Below are positions 28,927 through 39,615 of a stretch of 64,000 bases of DNA, in pieces. This DNA comes from an uncultured Verrucomicrobiota bacterium. Its GTDB lineage: Bacteria > Verrucomicrobiota > Kiritimatiellia > Kiritimatiellales > Pontiellaceae. Positions within the stretch are counted from its first letter, which is position 1; the number at the start of each line of letters is the position of its first letter. The DNA is taken from contig CAJYAJ010000002.1 in NCBI GenBank assembly GCA_913065005.1, positions 28,062 to 92,061 on the forward strand, written 5' to 3'. The notes under the pieces are model-generated. The model was not told the DNA's origin. It did not search any database and worked only from the letters and a program-made list of their open reading frames with translations. The position numbers were made by a program, and so were the translations under genes.

Positions 28927-31900
28927 ATGCCGAAAAGAGAAGATATTAACCATATTTTGATTATTGGCTCGGGACCGATTGTCATTGGTCAAGCATGTGA
29001 ATTCGACTACTCAGGAACGCAAGCATGTAAAGCGTTACGGGAAGAGGGCTATACGATTTCACTGATCAACAGCAACCCCGCCACGATTATGACCGACCCA
29101 GCAACGGCGGATCACACCTATATTGAACCCATCACACCGGAAGCGGTTGAAAAAATTATCATCAAAGAAAAACCCGATGCCATCCTCCCTACCCTTGGAG
29201 GTCAAACGGCCTTAAACACTGCCATGAAATTGGTGGAGCAAGGAATTCTGGAAAAACACGGTGTGGAGATGATTGGCGCTAAATACGATGCCATTCTACG
29301 CGGAGAAGAGCGCGACCTATTTAAGAAAGTCATGGCGGAAGCGGGTATCGAAACCCTCCGCAGTTACGAAGTGCATACGCTCGAAGAAGCGCGGGTCGTT
29401 GCTAATGAAAAACTGGCCTTCCCCATTATTGTACGCCCTTCTTTCACGCTCGGCGGTACCGGAGGTGGAATTGCAGCCGACATGGATGAACTTATGCAGA
29501 TTGCCGAAGGCGGATTGAAAGCCAGTTTAACCACCGAAGTCTTGCTCGAAGAGTCTGTATTCGGCTGGAAAGAGTTCGAAATGGAAGTCATGCGCGATAA
29601 GAACGATAACGCGGTGATTATCTGTGCGATTGAAAACATGGATCCGATGGGTATCCATACGGGTGATAGTATCACGGTCGCACCCGCTCAAACCTTGACG
29701 GATCGCGAATACCAAATCATGCGCGATGCTTCCTTGAAAGTCTTGCGGGTGGTCGGCGTAGAAACCGGTGGCTCGAATGTGCAGTTCTGCATTCATCCGC
29801 AGACGGGTCGCCTGGCGGTCATCGAAATGAATCCGCGCGTATCCCGTTCTTCGGCACTGGCCTCAAAAGCGACCGGCTTTCCGATTGCTAAATTGGCAGC
29901 CAAATTGGCAGCCGGTTACACGCTTGACGAACTCCCAAACGATATTACACGCGAAACACCGGCTTGTTTTGAACCTTCGATTGACTATGTCGTTACCAAA
30001 CTCCCACGCTTTACGTTCGAGAAATTCCCGGCGGCGGATAACCGCCTCGGCGTCAGCATGAAATCGGTCGGGGAGACGATGGCGATTGGACGAACCTTCA
30101 AAGAGTCGCTCCAAAAAGCTTTCCGTTCGCTAGAAATTGGGGTCGATGGTTTAGACCTCAAAGCAGAGGCGAAACTAGATGCCGATCGACTCGATGATTA
30201 TTTAACAACCACCTGCACAGAACGAACCATTGCAATTAAAACCGCGCTAAAACGGGGCTATTCGATCGAAAAAGTACATGAAATGACCTTCCTCGATCCG
30301 TGGTTCATCGATCAAATCTTGCAAATCGTTGAAATGGAACAACAACTATTGGAAGTGACCGAGATCAATGCAAGTCTGATGCGCCGTGCCAAGCGCTATG
30401 GCTTCTCCGATGAGCAAATAGGTGCCCTCCGCGGGATGAGCGGCATGGAAGTCCGCGCGCTTCGTAAATCGCTGAATGTTACGCCAGTGTACAGTTTGGT
30501 CGACACCTGCGCCGGTGAATTTTCCGCATCAACACCCTACTTCTACTCCTGCTATGCCGATCACAACGAAATTCGCCAGACCGAAAAAGAGAGCGTGATT
30601 GTGTTGGGTTCCGGACCCAATCGAATTGGACAAGGCATTGAGTTCGACTACTCCTGCGTCCATACCGTGAAAGCCCTTCGCGAAATGGGCTACGAAGCCA
30701 TCATGGTTAACTCCAACCCCGAGACGGTTTCAACCGACTACGACACGTCTGACAAACTCTACTTTGAACCGCTAACCTTTGAAGATGTGATGAACATCTA
30801 CGAAGCAGAAAAACCGATGGGCATGATCGTTCAGATGGGCGGACAAACGCCATTGAATCTCGCCGAACGTTTATTGGAAGCGGGCGTACCCATTTTAGGC
30901 ACCTCTCCCCAGAGTATTGCGGCAGCCGAAGACCGCGAACAGTTCCGGCAGTTGCTCGACAAGCTCGAATTAAAGCAACCCGAATCAGCCACCGCGAAAA
31001 CAGTGGCAGAAGCGGATCAAATTGCAAAACAGATTGGCTTCCCCGTGATGATTCGCCCCTCTTTTGTCTTGGGCGGTCGAGCTATGATGGTTGCATATGA
31101 GGAAGAGGACCTGGAACCATTTGTAAAGGCCGCCTTTGCCGCTAGCCCAGAACATCCTGTTTTACTCGACCGCTTTCTGGAACATGCGGTGGAGATCGAT
31201 GTTGATTTGGTGTGCGATGGAACCGCTGTCTATATCGGTGGTGTGATGGAGCACGTGGAGGAAGCTGGTATTCACTCGGGCGATAGCGCTTGTTCTATTC
31301 CACCCTACACGCTGACGGATGATATGATCGCACGCATTAAAGAAGCTTGCTGTGCGATGGCTCTTGAATTGGGTGTTAAAGGATTGATGAACGCTCAAAT
31401 CGCCGTGAAGGATGACGATTTTTATATCATTGAAGTCAACCCACGTGCCTCACGTACCGTGCCCTATGTCTCAAAAGCAACCGGTGTGCCCATGGCAAAA
31501 ATCGCAACCCAAATCGCGATGAACCAAACGTTAGAAGAGCTCGGATGGAAAGACTTTAAACCACGCGTAGAGTGGTATGCCGTGAAAGAAGCGGTCTTCC
31601 CCTTTAATCGATTTGCAGGCGTCGACCCCATTCTCGGGCCGGAGATGAAATCAACGGGCGAAGTAATGGGTATCGATAAGAGTTTTGAACTCGCCTTTTG
31701 GAAAGCGGAAACCGCAGCCGGTCAAGTATTGCCAACCGAAGGGCGTGTCTTCTTAAGCGCGAAAGATCGTGATAAGGATTGGATTATCGAAGTGGCGAAT
31801 GAACTTGATGCCATGGATTTCGAATTGGTTGCCACGCAAGGAACGGCCGACGCATTGGAACGCGCAGGACTGCACGTCGAACGGACCTGCAAGCTGGCGG

Positions 31901-32142
31901 AAGAAGGAACCAATGTTATTGATTTAATGAAAGACAAGCGCGTGGATCTGCTCATCAATACGCCCAGTGGACCGGTGGCACGAGTGGATGAAATTAAAAT
32001 TCGTTCTGAAGCGATTTTGCGCGGTCTACCGATTGTAACGACTGCCTCGGGTGCAAAAGCAACCATCGGTGCGATTCGCACCATCCGCACCCAGGATTGG
32101 GATGTTAAATCTCTACAAGCCTTCCACAGCGAAGAAGCTTAA
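28927..32142 (+). CDS. carB: Carbamoyl-phosphate synthase large subunit
   Basis: 1071 residues with the internal duplication typical of CarB: two ATP-grasp halves (first around [17 protein letters not shown], second around [16 protein letters not shown]), an oligomerisation segment between them and a C-terminal MGS-like allosteric domain (from about residue 930). ATG at 28927 follows GAGGAG. The TAA shares TTAA with the convergent lpxK stop. Confidence 0.98.
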   Translation: MPKREDINHILIIGSGPIVIGQACEFDYSGTQACKALREEGYTISLINSNPATIMTDPATADHTYIEPITPEAVEKIIIKEKPDAILPTLGGQTALNTAMKLVEQGILEKHGVEMIGAKYDAILRGEERDLFKKVMAEAGIETLRSYEVHTLEEARVVANEKLAFPIIVRPSFTLGGTGGGIAADMDELMQIAEGGLKASLTTEVLLEESVFGWKEFEMEVMRDKNDNAVIICAIENMDPMGIHTGDSITVAPAQTLTDREYQIMRDASLKVLRVVGVETGGSNVQFCIHPQTGRLAVIEMNPRVSRSSALASKATGFPIAKLAAKLAAGYTLDELPNDITRETPACFEPSIDYVVTKLPRFTFEKFPAADNRLGVSMKSVGETMAIGRTFKESLQKAFRSLEIGVDGLDLKAEAKLDADRLDDYLTTTCTERTIAIKTALKRGYSIEKVHEMTFLDPWFIDQILQIVEMEQQLLEVTEINASLMRRAKRYGFSDEQIGALRGMSGMEVRALRKSLNVTPVYSLVDTCAGEFSASTPYFYSCYADHNEIRQTEKESVIVLGSGPNRIGQGIEFDYSCVHTVKALREMGYEAIMVNSNPETVSTDYDTSDKLYFEPLTFEDVMNIYEAEKPMGMIVQMGGQTPLNLAERLLEAGVPILGTSPQSIAAAEDREQFRQLLDKLELKQPESATAKTVAEADQIAKQIGFPVMIRPSFVLGGRAMMVAYEEEDLEPFVKAAFAASPEHPVLLDRFLEHAVEIDVDLVCDGTAVYIGGVMEHVEEAGIHSGDSACSIPPYTLTDDMIARIKEACCAMALELGVKGLMNAQIAVKDDDFYIIEVNPRASRTVPYVSKATGVPMAKIATQIAMNQTLEELGWKDFKPRVEWYAVKEAVFPFNRFAGVDPILGPEMKSTGEVMGIDKSFELAFWKAETAAGQVLPTEGRVFLSAKDRDKDWIIEVANELDAMDFELVATQGTADALERAGLHVERTCKLAEEGTNVIDLMKDKRVDLLINTPSGPVARVDEIKIRSEAILRGLPIVTTASGAKATIGAIRTIRTQDWDVKSLQAFHSEEA

Positions 32143-33323
32143 GAAGCACGTTGTGCCTGCTTGAAACAAATACGAGATATCCATTTCATAAAGGCCTCTT
32201 CGCCGCTTAACATTTCAATCTCTACCCGCATATAGAGCAACTGCAGATCGCGGCGTTCCATATAAGGAAACCGAACCGCATCTTTTTCTGTCGTCAGTAA
32301 TGCCTCTGCTCCGGCGGCTTCAGCTTCGTTCAGGGTATCGATAATTTCTTGTTGTGAAAAACGATGATGATCGGCAAAGCGACGACGATAAACCAGTGTG
32401 GCACCGAATGATTCCAAGGCCGTTTCAAAACTTTCTGGAACCGCAATCGCGGAGAGCGCCGCTACCTTTAATCCGTTGAGTCTTTCAAGTGGATATTGAT
32501 CGTCTCCAAACAAGGATTTTAAATATTTCGCGCGGTGACGGCATTCTGAAATTTCAGCCGTTGGATTCATCTCCCGGAGTTGATTTTTAAGTTCAGGCGC
32601 TCCCTGTTCATCACACTTCGTGATGAAGATAAATCCTGCGCGTTTAATATTTTTCATAGGCTCTCGAAGTAATCCGCGTGGCAGTAGATGGCCGCCGCCG
32701 TAGGGATTCGTTCGATCCACCAGCGCAATATCCAGCCGATTTCCCAATTTTAGATACTGAAAACCATCATCGAGAATCAAGGTATCGCACCCTAAAACCC
32801 GAATGGCATATTTCCCAGACTTCACCCGATCTTTATCTACCACCACAGCCACGTCTGGCAAATTCGATGCCAACATATAGGGCTCATCACCGGCCGTATG
32901 AGAATCTAGCAATAATTGCTTACCGTCAGAAACCACTCGGGGAGGCACCTCGATGGACCGATTATTAATCCGCAACCAAATCTTCTGCCAAAAAGGAATC
33001 GAACGGCTTTTATAGCCTCGACTCAGGATCGCTACTTTGCGGCCCTGTTGCTGCAGGTTCCGAGCGAATACTTCTACGACTGGCGTTTTACCGGTTCCGC
33101 CTACGGTTAAGTTGCCCACGCTAATCACCTGACAGCCCAGCGTATTCCCGCGCAAGATACGATGTCGATAGAGCCAAATACGAAATTGAACCAACACCGT
33201 AAAGATCCAAGATAAGAACTGTAGTAATCCACGCAGCAGAAAAGCGACGCGACCTCGACGTGAACCATCCAAGACGGATAGCAAATACGTTTCAATTGAT
33301 TCCGTGTTGATTCGTGGAAGCAT
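32139..33323 (-). CDS. lpxK: Tetraacyldisaccharide 4'-kinase (lipid A synthesis)
   Basis: 394 residues. An N-terminal membrane-associating segment (about 28-55) is followed by Walker [13 protein letters not shown], then ILSRGYK, TAGDEP and LILDDGFQY, all LpxK motifs. It phosphorylates the 4' position of the lipid A precursor at the inner membrane, indicating a lipopolysaccharide-bearing cell. No other lpx gene is in the window. It lies 48 bases from metK on the same strand. Confidence 0.95.
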   Translation of the reverse strand: MLPRINTESIETYLLSVLDGSRRGRVAFLLRGLLQFLSWIFTVLVQFRIWLYRHRILRGNTLGCQVISVGNLTVGGTGKTPVVEVFARNLQQQGRKVAILSRGYKSRSIPFWQKIWLRINNRSIEVPPRVVSDGKQLLLDSHTAGDEPYMLASNLPDVAVVVDKDRVKSGKYAIRVLGCDTLILDDGFQYLKLGNRLDIALVDRTNPYGGGHLLPRGLLREPMKNIKRAGFIFITKCDEQGAPELKNQLREMNPTAEISECRHRAKYLKSLFGDDQYPLERLNGLKVAALSAIAVPESFETALESFGATLVYRRRFADHHRFSQQEIIDTLNEAEAAGAEALLTTEKDAVRFPYMERRDLQLLYMRVEIEMLSGEEAFMKWISRICFKQAQRAS

Positions 33324-33371
33324 GCCGCAAGCTACCCTACACCAGGCTTTCTTGGCAATCCCGTATCGTGC

Positions 33372-34556
33372 TTAGCTTACAAGCGCACGGAGCGCATCGG
33401 CTTTATCCGTCTTTTCCCACGGGAATTGAGAACGGCCAAAGTGACCATAGGCCGCCGTTTCACGATAGCTCCATCCGTGGGGCTTCAATAAACCCAGATC
33501 GGCAATCAATCCCGCTGGGCGGAAATCAAAGAGATCTTTTCCGGATAACGCTTCCTGCAAATGAGCATCGCTCACGCTTCCCGTTCCAAACGTATCAACA
33601 TGAATGCTTAACGGATGCGCCACACCAATGGCATAAGCAACTTGAATTTCACATTTCTCCGCCAAGCCGGCTGCTACTACGTTTTTGGCTGCATAGCGCG
33701 CATAATAGGCCGCCGAACGGTCTACCTTCGAAGGGTCTTTCCCCGAAAAGGCACCGCCACCATGACACCCCACGCCGCCATAGGTATCCACAATGATCTT
33801 ACGCCCTGTTAATCCGGCATCTCCATGCGGTCCCCCAATCACAAATTTTCCCGTTGGATTAATGTGATAAGTCGTATCTGCCTGCAAGAGTCCGGTTGGC
33901 TCCAACACGTGCTGACAAATCACTTTTAAATCTTCCCGGATCTTTTCCAACGGTACTTCATCAGTCTGATGTGAGATCACAACGGTTTCAATCGCGACCG
34001 GTTTCCCATCTTCATGTCGTATCGAAACCTGCGATTTTGAATCGGGTCGCAAATAATCAATTTCACCGGTTTTCCGAATGCGTTGCAATTCGTCCAGCAA
34101 CCGATGACTGTAGGCGATGGGAGCTGGCATCAACTCTTCGGTCACGGAATCGGCATAGCCAAACATCATGCCTTGATCACCGGCTCCCTGCTCTTTGTGT
34201 AATCCCTCTCCTTCAGTGACTCCTTGGGAAATATCAGGAGATTGCCCATGTAATCGGTTGATATATTCAAATGTATCGGCACTGAATTCGAGCTCTTCGC
34301 GATCATAGCCAATGTCTCGTACTACCTCGCGCGCAATCTCTTCTGGGTGGATTGAATCCCACTCTTTACACGTAATTTCTCCCGCATTAACCACTAAATT
34401 AGTGGTCGTTAACGTTTCACACGCAACCCGACTTCCTGCATCTTTCGCTAAACACGCATCTAAAATAGCATCTGAAATTTGATCACATACTTTGTCCGGA
34501 TGCCCTTCTGATACGGATTCAGATGTAAATACGTGATTTGACCTATTTTTACTCAT
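33372..34556 (-). CDS. metK: S-adenosylmethionine synthetase
   Basis: 394 residues, standard length. [20 protein letters not shown] starts the N-terminal domain; [12 protein letters not shown] and [17 protein letters not shown] are the two MetK signatures. It makes SAM from methionine and ATP. AAGGGG precedes the ATG. The 167-bp leader shared with larB contains a hairpin but no SAM riboswitch that I can recognise. Confidence 0.98.
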   Translation of the reverse strand: MSKNRSNHVFTSESVSEGHPDKVCDQISDAILDACLAKDAGSRVACETLTTTNLVVNAGEITCKEWDSIHPEEIAREVVRDIGYDREELEFSADTFEYINRLHGQSPDISQGVTEGEGLHKEQGAGDQGMMFGYADSVTEELMPAPIAYSHRLLDELQRIRKTGEIDYLRPDSKSQVSIRHEDGKPVAIETVVISHQTDEVPLEKIREDLKVICQHVLEPTGLLQADTTYHINPTGKFVIGGPHGDAGLTGRKIIVDTYGGVGCHGGGAFSGKDPSKVDRSAAYYARYAAKNVVAAGLAEKCEIQVAYAIGVAHPLSIHVDTFGTGSVSDAHLQEALSGKDLFDFRPAGLIADLGLLKPHGWSYRETAAYGHFGRSQFPWEKTDKADALRALVS

Positions 34557-34654
34557 GACAGCCCCTTTATTCGTTTATTCGGATTAGTGGATATTACTGT
34601 AATTGACCGTTTTCCAAACATCTACAAAATAATCATTCAATCTTAATGGTAACT

Positions 34655-34676
34655 CCGCTTGCTAAATGCAGGGCGG
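34655..34676. other. Hairpin between metK and larB
   Basis: CCGC (34655-34658) pairs with GCGG (34673-34676) and TGC (34660-34662) with GCA (34668-34670) around a TAAAT loop. No T-run follows on either strand, so it is not a terminator. It could be a leader structure of larB or metK. Confidence 0.3.
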
Positions 34677-34723
34677 CTCCGTAGGTTATTTCTGATCGAT
34701 GCGATCACCAACGAGATTGAGCG

Positions 34724-35470
34724 ATGGACCGAGAAAAGATCATTGAACTATTAGAAAACGTGAAACAAGGCACCATGGAAACAAGTGATGCCGTAGAGCA
34801 ATTGCGTAAGCTCCCTTTCCAAGATCTGGGTTTTGCAAAAGTAGATCACCATCGAGCTATTAGAACCGGTCACCCCGAAGTGGTATTTTGTCAGGGGAAA
34901 ACCGATGAACAGGTAGAAAAAATCTATCAATCCCTTGCGGATCAGCATGCCGATATTCTTCTCACGCGGGCAGAGGCTTCCCTTTTTGAACGCCTCGCTC
35001 AGATCGACGATCGACTGCGCTACAATCCATTAGCCAGAACCATTCTCCTCGAGACGTCTGAACGCCCTAAAACGGGAAAAGTCTTAATCATCTCAGCTGG
35101 AACGGCAGACCTACCCGTTGCCGAAGAAGCCGCCGAGACCGCTCAACTTTCGGGAGCACACGTTGAACGCATATATGATGCTGGCGTAGCGGGCATTCAT
35201 CGGCTTCTCGCTCACTGTGAAACCATCCAAGAAGCTCGCTGTATCGTAGCCGTTGCAGGCATGGAAGGCGCGTTGCCCTCGGTCGTGGGTGGTTTGGCAG
35301 CCTGCCCCGTGATTGCCGTACCCACTTCGGTTGGCTACGGAGCGCATCTCAACGGACTCGCCCCGCTGCTCACCATGCTCAACTCCTGCGCCTCCAATAT
35401 TACCGTCGTGAATATCGATAACGGATTTGGAGCAGGCTTTAATGCGGCCTTAATCAATGCAGATCGATAA
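34724..35470 (+). CDS. larB: LarB, nickel-pincer cofactor carboxylase/hydrolase
   Basis: 248 residues with a PurE-like C-terminal domain (ISAGTADLPVAEEAA, AVAGMEGALPSVVGG, and PTSVGYGAHLNG). LarB carboxylates and cleaves nicotinic acid adenine dinucleotide to begin the nickel-pincer cofactor of lactate racemase and relatives. larC, larE and larA are not in the window, so the pathway would have to be completed elsewhere. Confidence 0.93.
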   Translation: MDREKIIELLENVKQGTMETSDAVEQLRKLPFQDLGFAKVDHHRAIRTGHPEVVFCQGKTDEQVEKIYQSLADQHADILLTRAEASLFERLAQIDDRLRYNPLARTILLETSERPKTGKVLIISAGTADLPVAEEAAETAQLSGAHVERIYDAGVAGIHRLLAHCETIQEARCIVAVAGMEGALPSVVGGLAACPVIAVPTSVGYGAHLNGLAPLLTMLNSCASNITVVNIDNGFGAGFNAALINADR

Positions 35471-35503
35471 CCGAAGCCCTGAATGCACTAAATAGGAAAA
35501 ACC

Positions 35504-36073
35504 ATGATTAAAGCCTGTGACCTAAAAAAGACCTCTGTAATTGACCTCGACGGCGCCCCGCACACCATTGATAACATTACTCAACAATCTCCAACCGCCC
35601 GCGGTGGAGGCACCCTCTACAAAGTTCGCTACCGGAATGTCTCTACCCAGCAAAAAGTGGATATGACCTACCGCAGTGATGACACGCTTCTAGAAACCTC
35701 CTACGAAACCAAAGAAGTCCAATATCTTTATGCCGAGGGCGACCGCTACACCTTCATGGATCTCGAAAGCTACGATCAATTTGAACAAACCACCGATGAA
35801 CTCAGCGAACTCCTACCCTTTCTGGTGGAGGATATGGAAGGGATCATCGCGCTCATCTCCGATGGGCAGGTCCTGACCTTACGGCTCCCCGATACGATTG
35901 AACTGCAGATCACCGAATGTGCCCCCTCCTTGAAAGGAGCTTCCGCCACCGCCCGCACCAAACCTGCCACGCTGACCACCGGCCTGGTCGTCCAAGTTCC
36001 TGAATATATCGAACAAGGCGAAACCATTAAAGTGGACACCCGCGAGAAAAAATATATTTCACGCGCCTCATGA
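35504..36073 (+). CDS. yeiP: YeiP-type elongation factor P-like protein (EfpL)
   Basis: 189 residues in three beta-barrel domains. The loop that reaches the ribosome reads QSPTARGGGTLYKVRYRNV, as in YeiP/EfpL, rather than PGKGxA of canonical EF-P; the C terminus (GASATARTKPATLTTGLVVQVPEY, in pieces) also fits YeiP. The family rescues ribosomes stalled at certain proline-containing motifs. The ribosome site is AGGAAAA. It is followed by an ATGA-overlapping NYN-domain gene, so two RNA-related genes are coupled. Confidence 0.92.
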   Translation: MIKACDLKKTSVIDLDGAPHTIDNITQQSPTARGGGTLYKVRYRNVSTQQKVDMTYRSDDTLLETSYETKEVQYLYAEGDRYTFMDLESYDQFEQTTDELSELLPFLVEDMEGIIALISDGQVLTLRLPDTIELQITECAPSLKGASATARTKPATLTTGLVVQVPEYIEQGETIKVDTREKKYISRAS

Positions 36074-36540
36074 AGATTAAATGGCTCATTATCGACGGAC
36101 ACAACCTGTTGCATAAGCAACCCGATCTCGTCTCGTTAATGAATAAAAGCCAAGAACAAGCACGCACAGCCCTGATTCGTCTGATTGAACCGATTGCCAC
36201 CCGCATCGCCTCCCAAACCACCGTTGTCTTTGACGGACAAGAACGCGGTAGCGACCCCACCCTCAGCACCAAACAAATCGACGTTCTCTACGCACCTGCA
36301 CAACTCACCGCAGACGGGCTGATCGAACGCTTGGTTATTCAATCGAGAGAACCACAAACCATTTGCGTGGTTACCTCTGACCGACTCGAACAACAAACCG
36401 TAAGTAGTGCCGGCGCACAAATCCAAAGCGCCGAAGATTTCTTACGCCAACAAAACCGCTCTTATGGAACCACCTACTCAACACGCATGCGCCCCGGACA
36501 AAAACCCAAACTCGGTGATATCTTTCCCGATGGCCTCTAA
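36070..36540 (+). CDS. NYN-domain (YacP-like) putative ribonuclease
   Basis: 156 residues with the PIN-like NYN fold: IIDGHNLLH with the metal-binding Asp at the first strand, VVFDGQE, and VVTSDRLEQ near the third acidic position. YacP/Rae1 homologues cut mRNA on the ribosome, which would make sense beside YeiP. The ATG overlaps the yeiP stop. The stop overlaps the convergent PfkB gene stop. Confidence 0.85.
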   Translation: MKIKWLIIDGHNLLHKQPDLVSLMNKSQEQARTALIRLIEPIATRIASQTTVVFDGQERGSDPTLSTKQIDVLYAPAQLTADGLIERLVIQSREPQTICVVTSDRLEQQTVSSAGAQIQSAEDFLRQQNRSYGTTYSTRMRPGQKPKLGDIFPDGL

Positions 36541-37454
36541 ACTCGCATGATCTGAACGTTCTCCCGAAGACGATTCACATCCACAATATCCAGAATCCCG
36601 CACATTAATTGCAATGCGTTAGCCGCCCCACATGCCATGCCCAAGCGAACCGCTTCTCGCATTGATGCCCCCTGCTCAAGCGCAACCATCATCCCCGCCG
36701 TAACCGCATCTCCACTTCCCACCGGATTAATCGCATCCACCTTCGGCGGTTGAACCTGCCACTGTTTTCCATCGCTAAACAACTGAGCGGGCTGCGCTCC
36801 ATCTGTTACCAACAAACCTGCTGCTCCTTGAGCAAGCAACGATTCCGCTGCAACTAGGAGCGTAGATGCCTGCATAGTCCGGCAAAGCTCTTCACGATTG
36901 ATCTTCACAAACGGATGTTGATCAAGTGCGCGAAGTAGTGGCTCGCCCTGTGTATCTATAATTACCCGCCCACCTTGATGCTGAACAACCGAAGCGATCC
37001 GTGCATATACATTATCTGGAATTCCCCTTGGCAGTTTGCCTGAGAGTGCAACCATCCCGCTTAAATCTAGCGATGTGATCTGCTGTTCCATCATTGCCAG
37101 CTCTTTCGGTAAAATCGCAGGCATCTCTTCCACCAACTCCGTAACGGCCTGATCTTCAATCAACGTATGGCACAGACGCGTCTCTCCCGCTACCGATAGA
37201 TGGTGATGATCAATCCCTTCCTCATCCAAAAGATGCAAATAACGTTCCCCATTTGCACCCCCACAAAAGCCTACCAAGAAGGAGTCTCCGCCCAACTGAT
37301 GAATCATACGCGCCGTATTCGCTCCTTTTCCACCCAAGCCCCATCGACTCTCCAACGCTCGATTTACCTCGCCCACCTTCATATCGGCGTAGCGAGAAAT
37401 CTTTTGCAACGCAGGAGCGAAGCCAAAACAGATACTTTTTGTAGGTGATGCCAT
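36537..37454 (-). CDS. PfkB-family sugar kinase (1-phosphofructokinase/tagatose-6-P kinase type)
   Basis: 305 residues of the ribokinase superfamily. The GGKGANTARMI motif near residue 42 and the C-terminal anion-hole motif NPVGSGDAVTAG, with its catalytic Asp, are intact. The overall sequence is closest by eye to FruK/LacC kinases that phosphorylate sugar phosphates. It faces the NYN gene with overlapping stops and is divergent from the nucleotidyltransferase gene. Confidence 0.88.
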   Translation of the reverse strand: MASPTKSICFGFAPALQKISRYADMKVGEVNRALESRWGLGGKGANTARMIHQLGGDSFLVGFCGGANGERYLHLLDEEGIDHHHLSVAGETRLCHTLIEDQAVTELVEEMPAILPKELAMMEQQITSLDLSGMVALSGKLPRGIPDNVYARIASVVQHQGGRVIIDTQGEPLLRALDQHPFVKINREELCRTMQASTLLVAAESLLAQGAAGLLVTDGAQPAQLFSDGKQWQVQPPKVDAINPVGSGDAVTAGMMVALEQGASMREAVRLGMACGAANALQLMCGILDIVDVNRLRENVQIMRV

Positions 37455-37513
37455 GAAAAACAGCGTATATGTTTTAACCTATTAGCGAAATCGATATTTG
37501 CAGAAAGGATACG

Positions 37514-38410
37514 ATGGAAGCAGCACTCATCATCATGGCCGCCGGTATGGGCAGTCGATATGGCGGACTCAAGCAGATGGATCCTCTCGGCCCCAACGGA
37601 GAAACTCTCATGGAGTATGCCCTCTTCGACGCGGCTCGAGCCGGATTTACCAAAGTCGTCTTCGTGATTCGCCGCGACTTTGAGGATGCCTTTAAAGATA
37701 AAATAGCACCCTTCATCCCACCCTCTCTCCAAGCCTCCTATGCGTATCAAGAACTTGACGCACTGCCCCCCGGGTTTCAAGTACCGGAAGGACGTGAAAA
37801 ACCATGGGGGACCGCCCAAGCCGTTCTTACCGCCAAGCCCTTTATCAACGAACCCTTTGCCGTACAGAATGCTGACGATTTTTATGGAGCCGAAGCCTAC
37901 CAAACCCTCTACACCGCTCTCCAATCTCTCAACGAAAATGAAAGTTGTATGGTCGGATACCGCCTACAAAACACCCTCTCTCCCCATGGACACGTCTCAC
38001 GCGGCATTTGTCAGACCCAAAAAGGCTACTTAACCCACATTATCGAGCATACCCACATCGAAACTCAAAATACCCGAACCAACATAGTCAGCATCCATAA
38101 TCAAATAGCCACGCCTCTGCCAGAAGATGCCATCTGCTCTATGAACTTTTGGGGATTTTCCACCTCTTTTATGGAAGAGCTCGAAAACTATTTTATCCAA
38201 TTTCTAAGAGAACACGGTCACGAAATGCACTCCGAGTGGTATATCCCCACCGTCATCGCTGAAATAATTCAAAAACAAGATAACGCCGTCAACGTTCTCT
38301 CCTGTGAGAGTAACTGGTTTGGCGTAACCTACGCCGAAGACAAGCCCCACGTCATGCAAGCTCTAGCTGAACAACACCAGCAAGGAAATTATCCACCATC
38401 TCTACGCTAA
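37514..38410 (+). CDS. Sugar-phosphate nucleotidyltransferase-like protein
   Basis: 298 residues of the NTP-transferase fold. The nucleotide-binding loop is MAAGMGSRYGGLKQMDPLG at the N terminus and the metal-binding Asp pair lies in VQNADDFYG. Such proteins transfer NMP to a sugar phosphate, often for cell-surface or storage sugars; the sugar cannot be read. AAAGGA precedes the ATG. Confidence 0.85.
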   Translation: MEAALIIMAAGMGSRYGGLKQMDPLGPNGETLMEYALFDAARAGFTKVVFVIRRDFEDAFKDKIAPFIPPSLQASYAYQELDALPPGFQVPEGREKPWGTAQAVLTAKPFINEPFAVQNADDFYGAEAYQTLYTALQSLNENESCMVGYRLQNTLSPHGHVSRGICQTQKGYLTHIIEHTHIETQNTRTNIVSIHNQIATPLPEDAICSMNFWGFSTSFMEELENYFIQFLREHGHEMHSEWYIPTVIAEIIQKQDNAVNVLSCESNWFGVTYAEDKPHVMQALAEQHQQGNYPPSLR

Positions 38411-38439
38411 TAAATCTACACATTTAGTGAAAATCAGGA

Positions 38440-38467
38440 TAGACAACCGGCAGTTTTCGGGTATTTT
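38440..38467 (+). promoter_or_regulatory. Candidate promoter of tRNA-Tyr
   Basis: TAGACA (38440-38445) and TATTTT (38462-38467) are 16 bases apart, ending 17 bases before the tRNA. Moderate match to a sigma-70 consensus. Confidence 0.35.
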
Positions 38468-38484
38468 CGTTGGACTTTAAAACC

Positions 38485-38569
38485 GGTGGGATAGCGAAGT
38501 GGTTAAACGCAGCAGACTGTAAATCTGCCCTCTCTGAGTTCGAAGGTTCGAATCCTTCTCCCACCACCA
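38485..38569 (+). tRNA. tRNA-Tyr (GTA anticodon)
   Basis: Acceptor stem GGTGGGA pairs with TCCCACC, followed by A and an encoded CCA. The anticodon arm is GCAGA-CTGTAAA-TCTGC with anticodon GTA at 38519-38521. The T arm is GAAGG-TTCGAAT-CCTTC. An extended variable arm gives 85 nt, as expected for bacterial class II tRNA-Tyr. Confidence 0.97.
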
Positions 38570-38573
38570 TTTT

Positions 38574-38603
38574 AACCCCAAACGCTTGCGTATGGGGTTT
38601 TTT
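38574..38603 (+). terminator. Rho-independent terminator after tRNA-Tyr
   Basis: AACCCCA (38574-38580) pairs with TGGGGTT (38593-38599), and inside it ACGC pairs with GCGT around a TT loop. The stem ends in a run of six T (38598-38603). It lies 4 bases after the tRNA CCA end. Confidence 0.9.
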
Positions 38604-38627
38604 ATTGAGATGGATTATATCTACCGC

Positions 38628-39581
38628 TTAAAGCCCTCGAATGCATGCATCGACCGTTTCACTCAGTGATCCCGTAGCCAGACAGATGGCAAAGTCGCAG
38701 GCTCCATAATAAAGGCGGATCTGGTCTTTGTCATAATCAGCAATGGCACCGCATGGAAAGATCACGTTATCGCAGTTACCGTGCTGTTCCCAAGGCTCCT
38801 CGGGCATCATCAGATACGAGTTCGTTTTACCAATAACTTTCCATGGCTCATCGAGATCGAGCAGCATGGCTCCGATATAATAATAGGTTCCACCTGCCGG
38901 CGTGAAGACGCCGTGGATAATATCAAGCCAGCCTTTGTCGGTTTTAATCGGCGGCGTTGGACCTATCTTATCTACATTCCAGAAACGGTATCCCGCTGCA
39001 AGGACTGGCTTAAACTCGCCCCAGTGAACCAGATCGGGAGATGCACTAATCCAGATATCCCCGTCGCCACCGTCACCGCCGCCCGGACGGTCCAGTTTAT
39101 AATACTTGCCGTTGATCTTTTCCGGGAAGAGCGATGCACCGCGATTTTTCGGTTGTGTAATGGTGTCGATTCGTTCGTAGGTCTTAAAATCCTTTGTGCG
39201 ACCCAACATCCCAATCGGGGAATCGAAGCCGTTCACCATGACTGGCGTCACAATATAGTACCAATCATCAATTTTTGTAACGCGGTTATCAATGAAATGA
39301 TGATATCGATCCCAGGGCTCACCCTCCGCCTGCGGGTCAATAAAGTTCTCGTCCGAAAGCGTAAAATGAATGCCGTCTTTCGAGCGGGCAACACGAGTTT
39401 GACCCACATCCCTTCCGAAACCCCGTGTGGCAGCATGCTCGACAACAGAAACCAACAAAATGGTTTCATCGCCACACTGAACCGGTGCGGGATTATAAAT
39501 CTGAGCTTTGCCCGGGAAATCTTTGATGTGCAACAAAGGGCCCCCTTCGTGACGCTTGAAAATCTGGGTTGCATCTTGCAT
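38628..39581 (-). CDS. GH130-family glycoside phosphorylase (beta-mannoside type)
   Basis: 317 residues, five-bladed propeller family, no signal peptide, so cytosolic. YNPAPVQ, HFIDNRVTKID (Asp98, the family general-acid region, usually EDPR) and KIGPTPPIKTDKGWLDIIHG are GH130 landmarks. Characterised GH130 enzymes phosphorolyse beta-1,4- or beta-1,2-mannosides to mannose-1-phosphate; a few are hydrolases. AGGAG precedes the ATG. It is the last gene of the GH5-GPH-GH5-sulfatase-GH130 run and points to mannose in the substrate. Confidence 0.88.
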   Translation of the reverse strand: MQDATQIFKRHEGGPLLHIKDFPGKAQIYNPAPVQCGDETILLVSVVEHAATRGFGRDVGQTRVARSKDGIHFTLSDENFIDPQAEGEPWDRYHHFIDNRVTKIDDWYYIVTPVMVNGFDSPIGMLGRTKDFKTYERIDTITQPKNRGASLFPEKINGKYYKLDRPGGGDGGDGDIWISASPDLVHWGEFKPVLAAGYRFWNVDKIGPTPPIKTDKGWLDIIHGVFTPAGGTYYYIGAMLLDLDEPWKVIGKTNSYLMMPEEPWEQHGNCDNVIFPCGAIADYDKDQIRLYYGACDFAICLATGSLSETVDACIRGL

Positions 39582-39615
39582 GGTACTAACTCCTAGTTAA
39601 TTTATTCGTTCAAAA

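Noticed and set aside
34557..34723. SAM riboswitch upstream of metK
   Set aside because: None of the SAM-I, II, III or SAM/SAH core patterns could be recognised on the minus strand.
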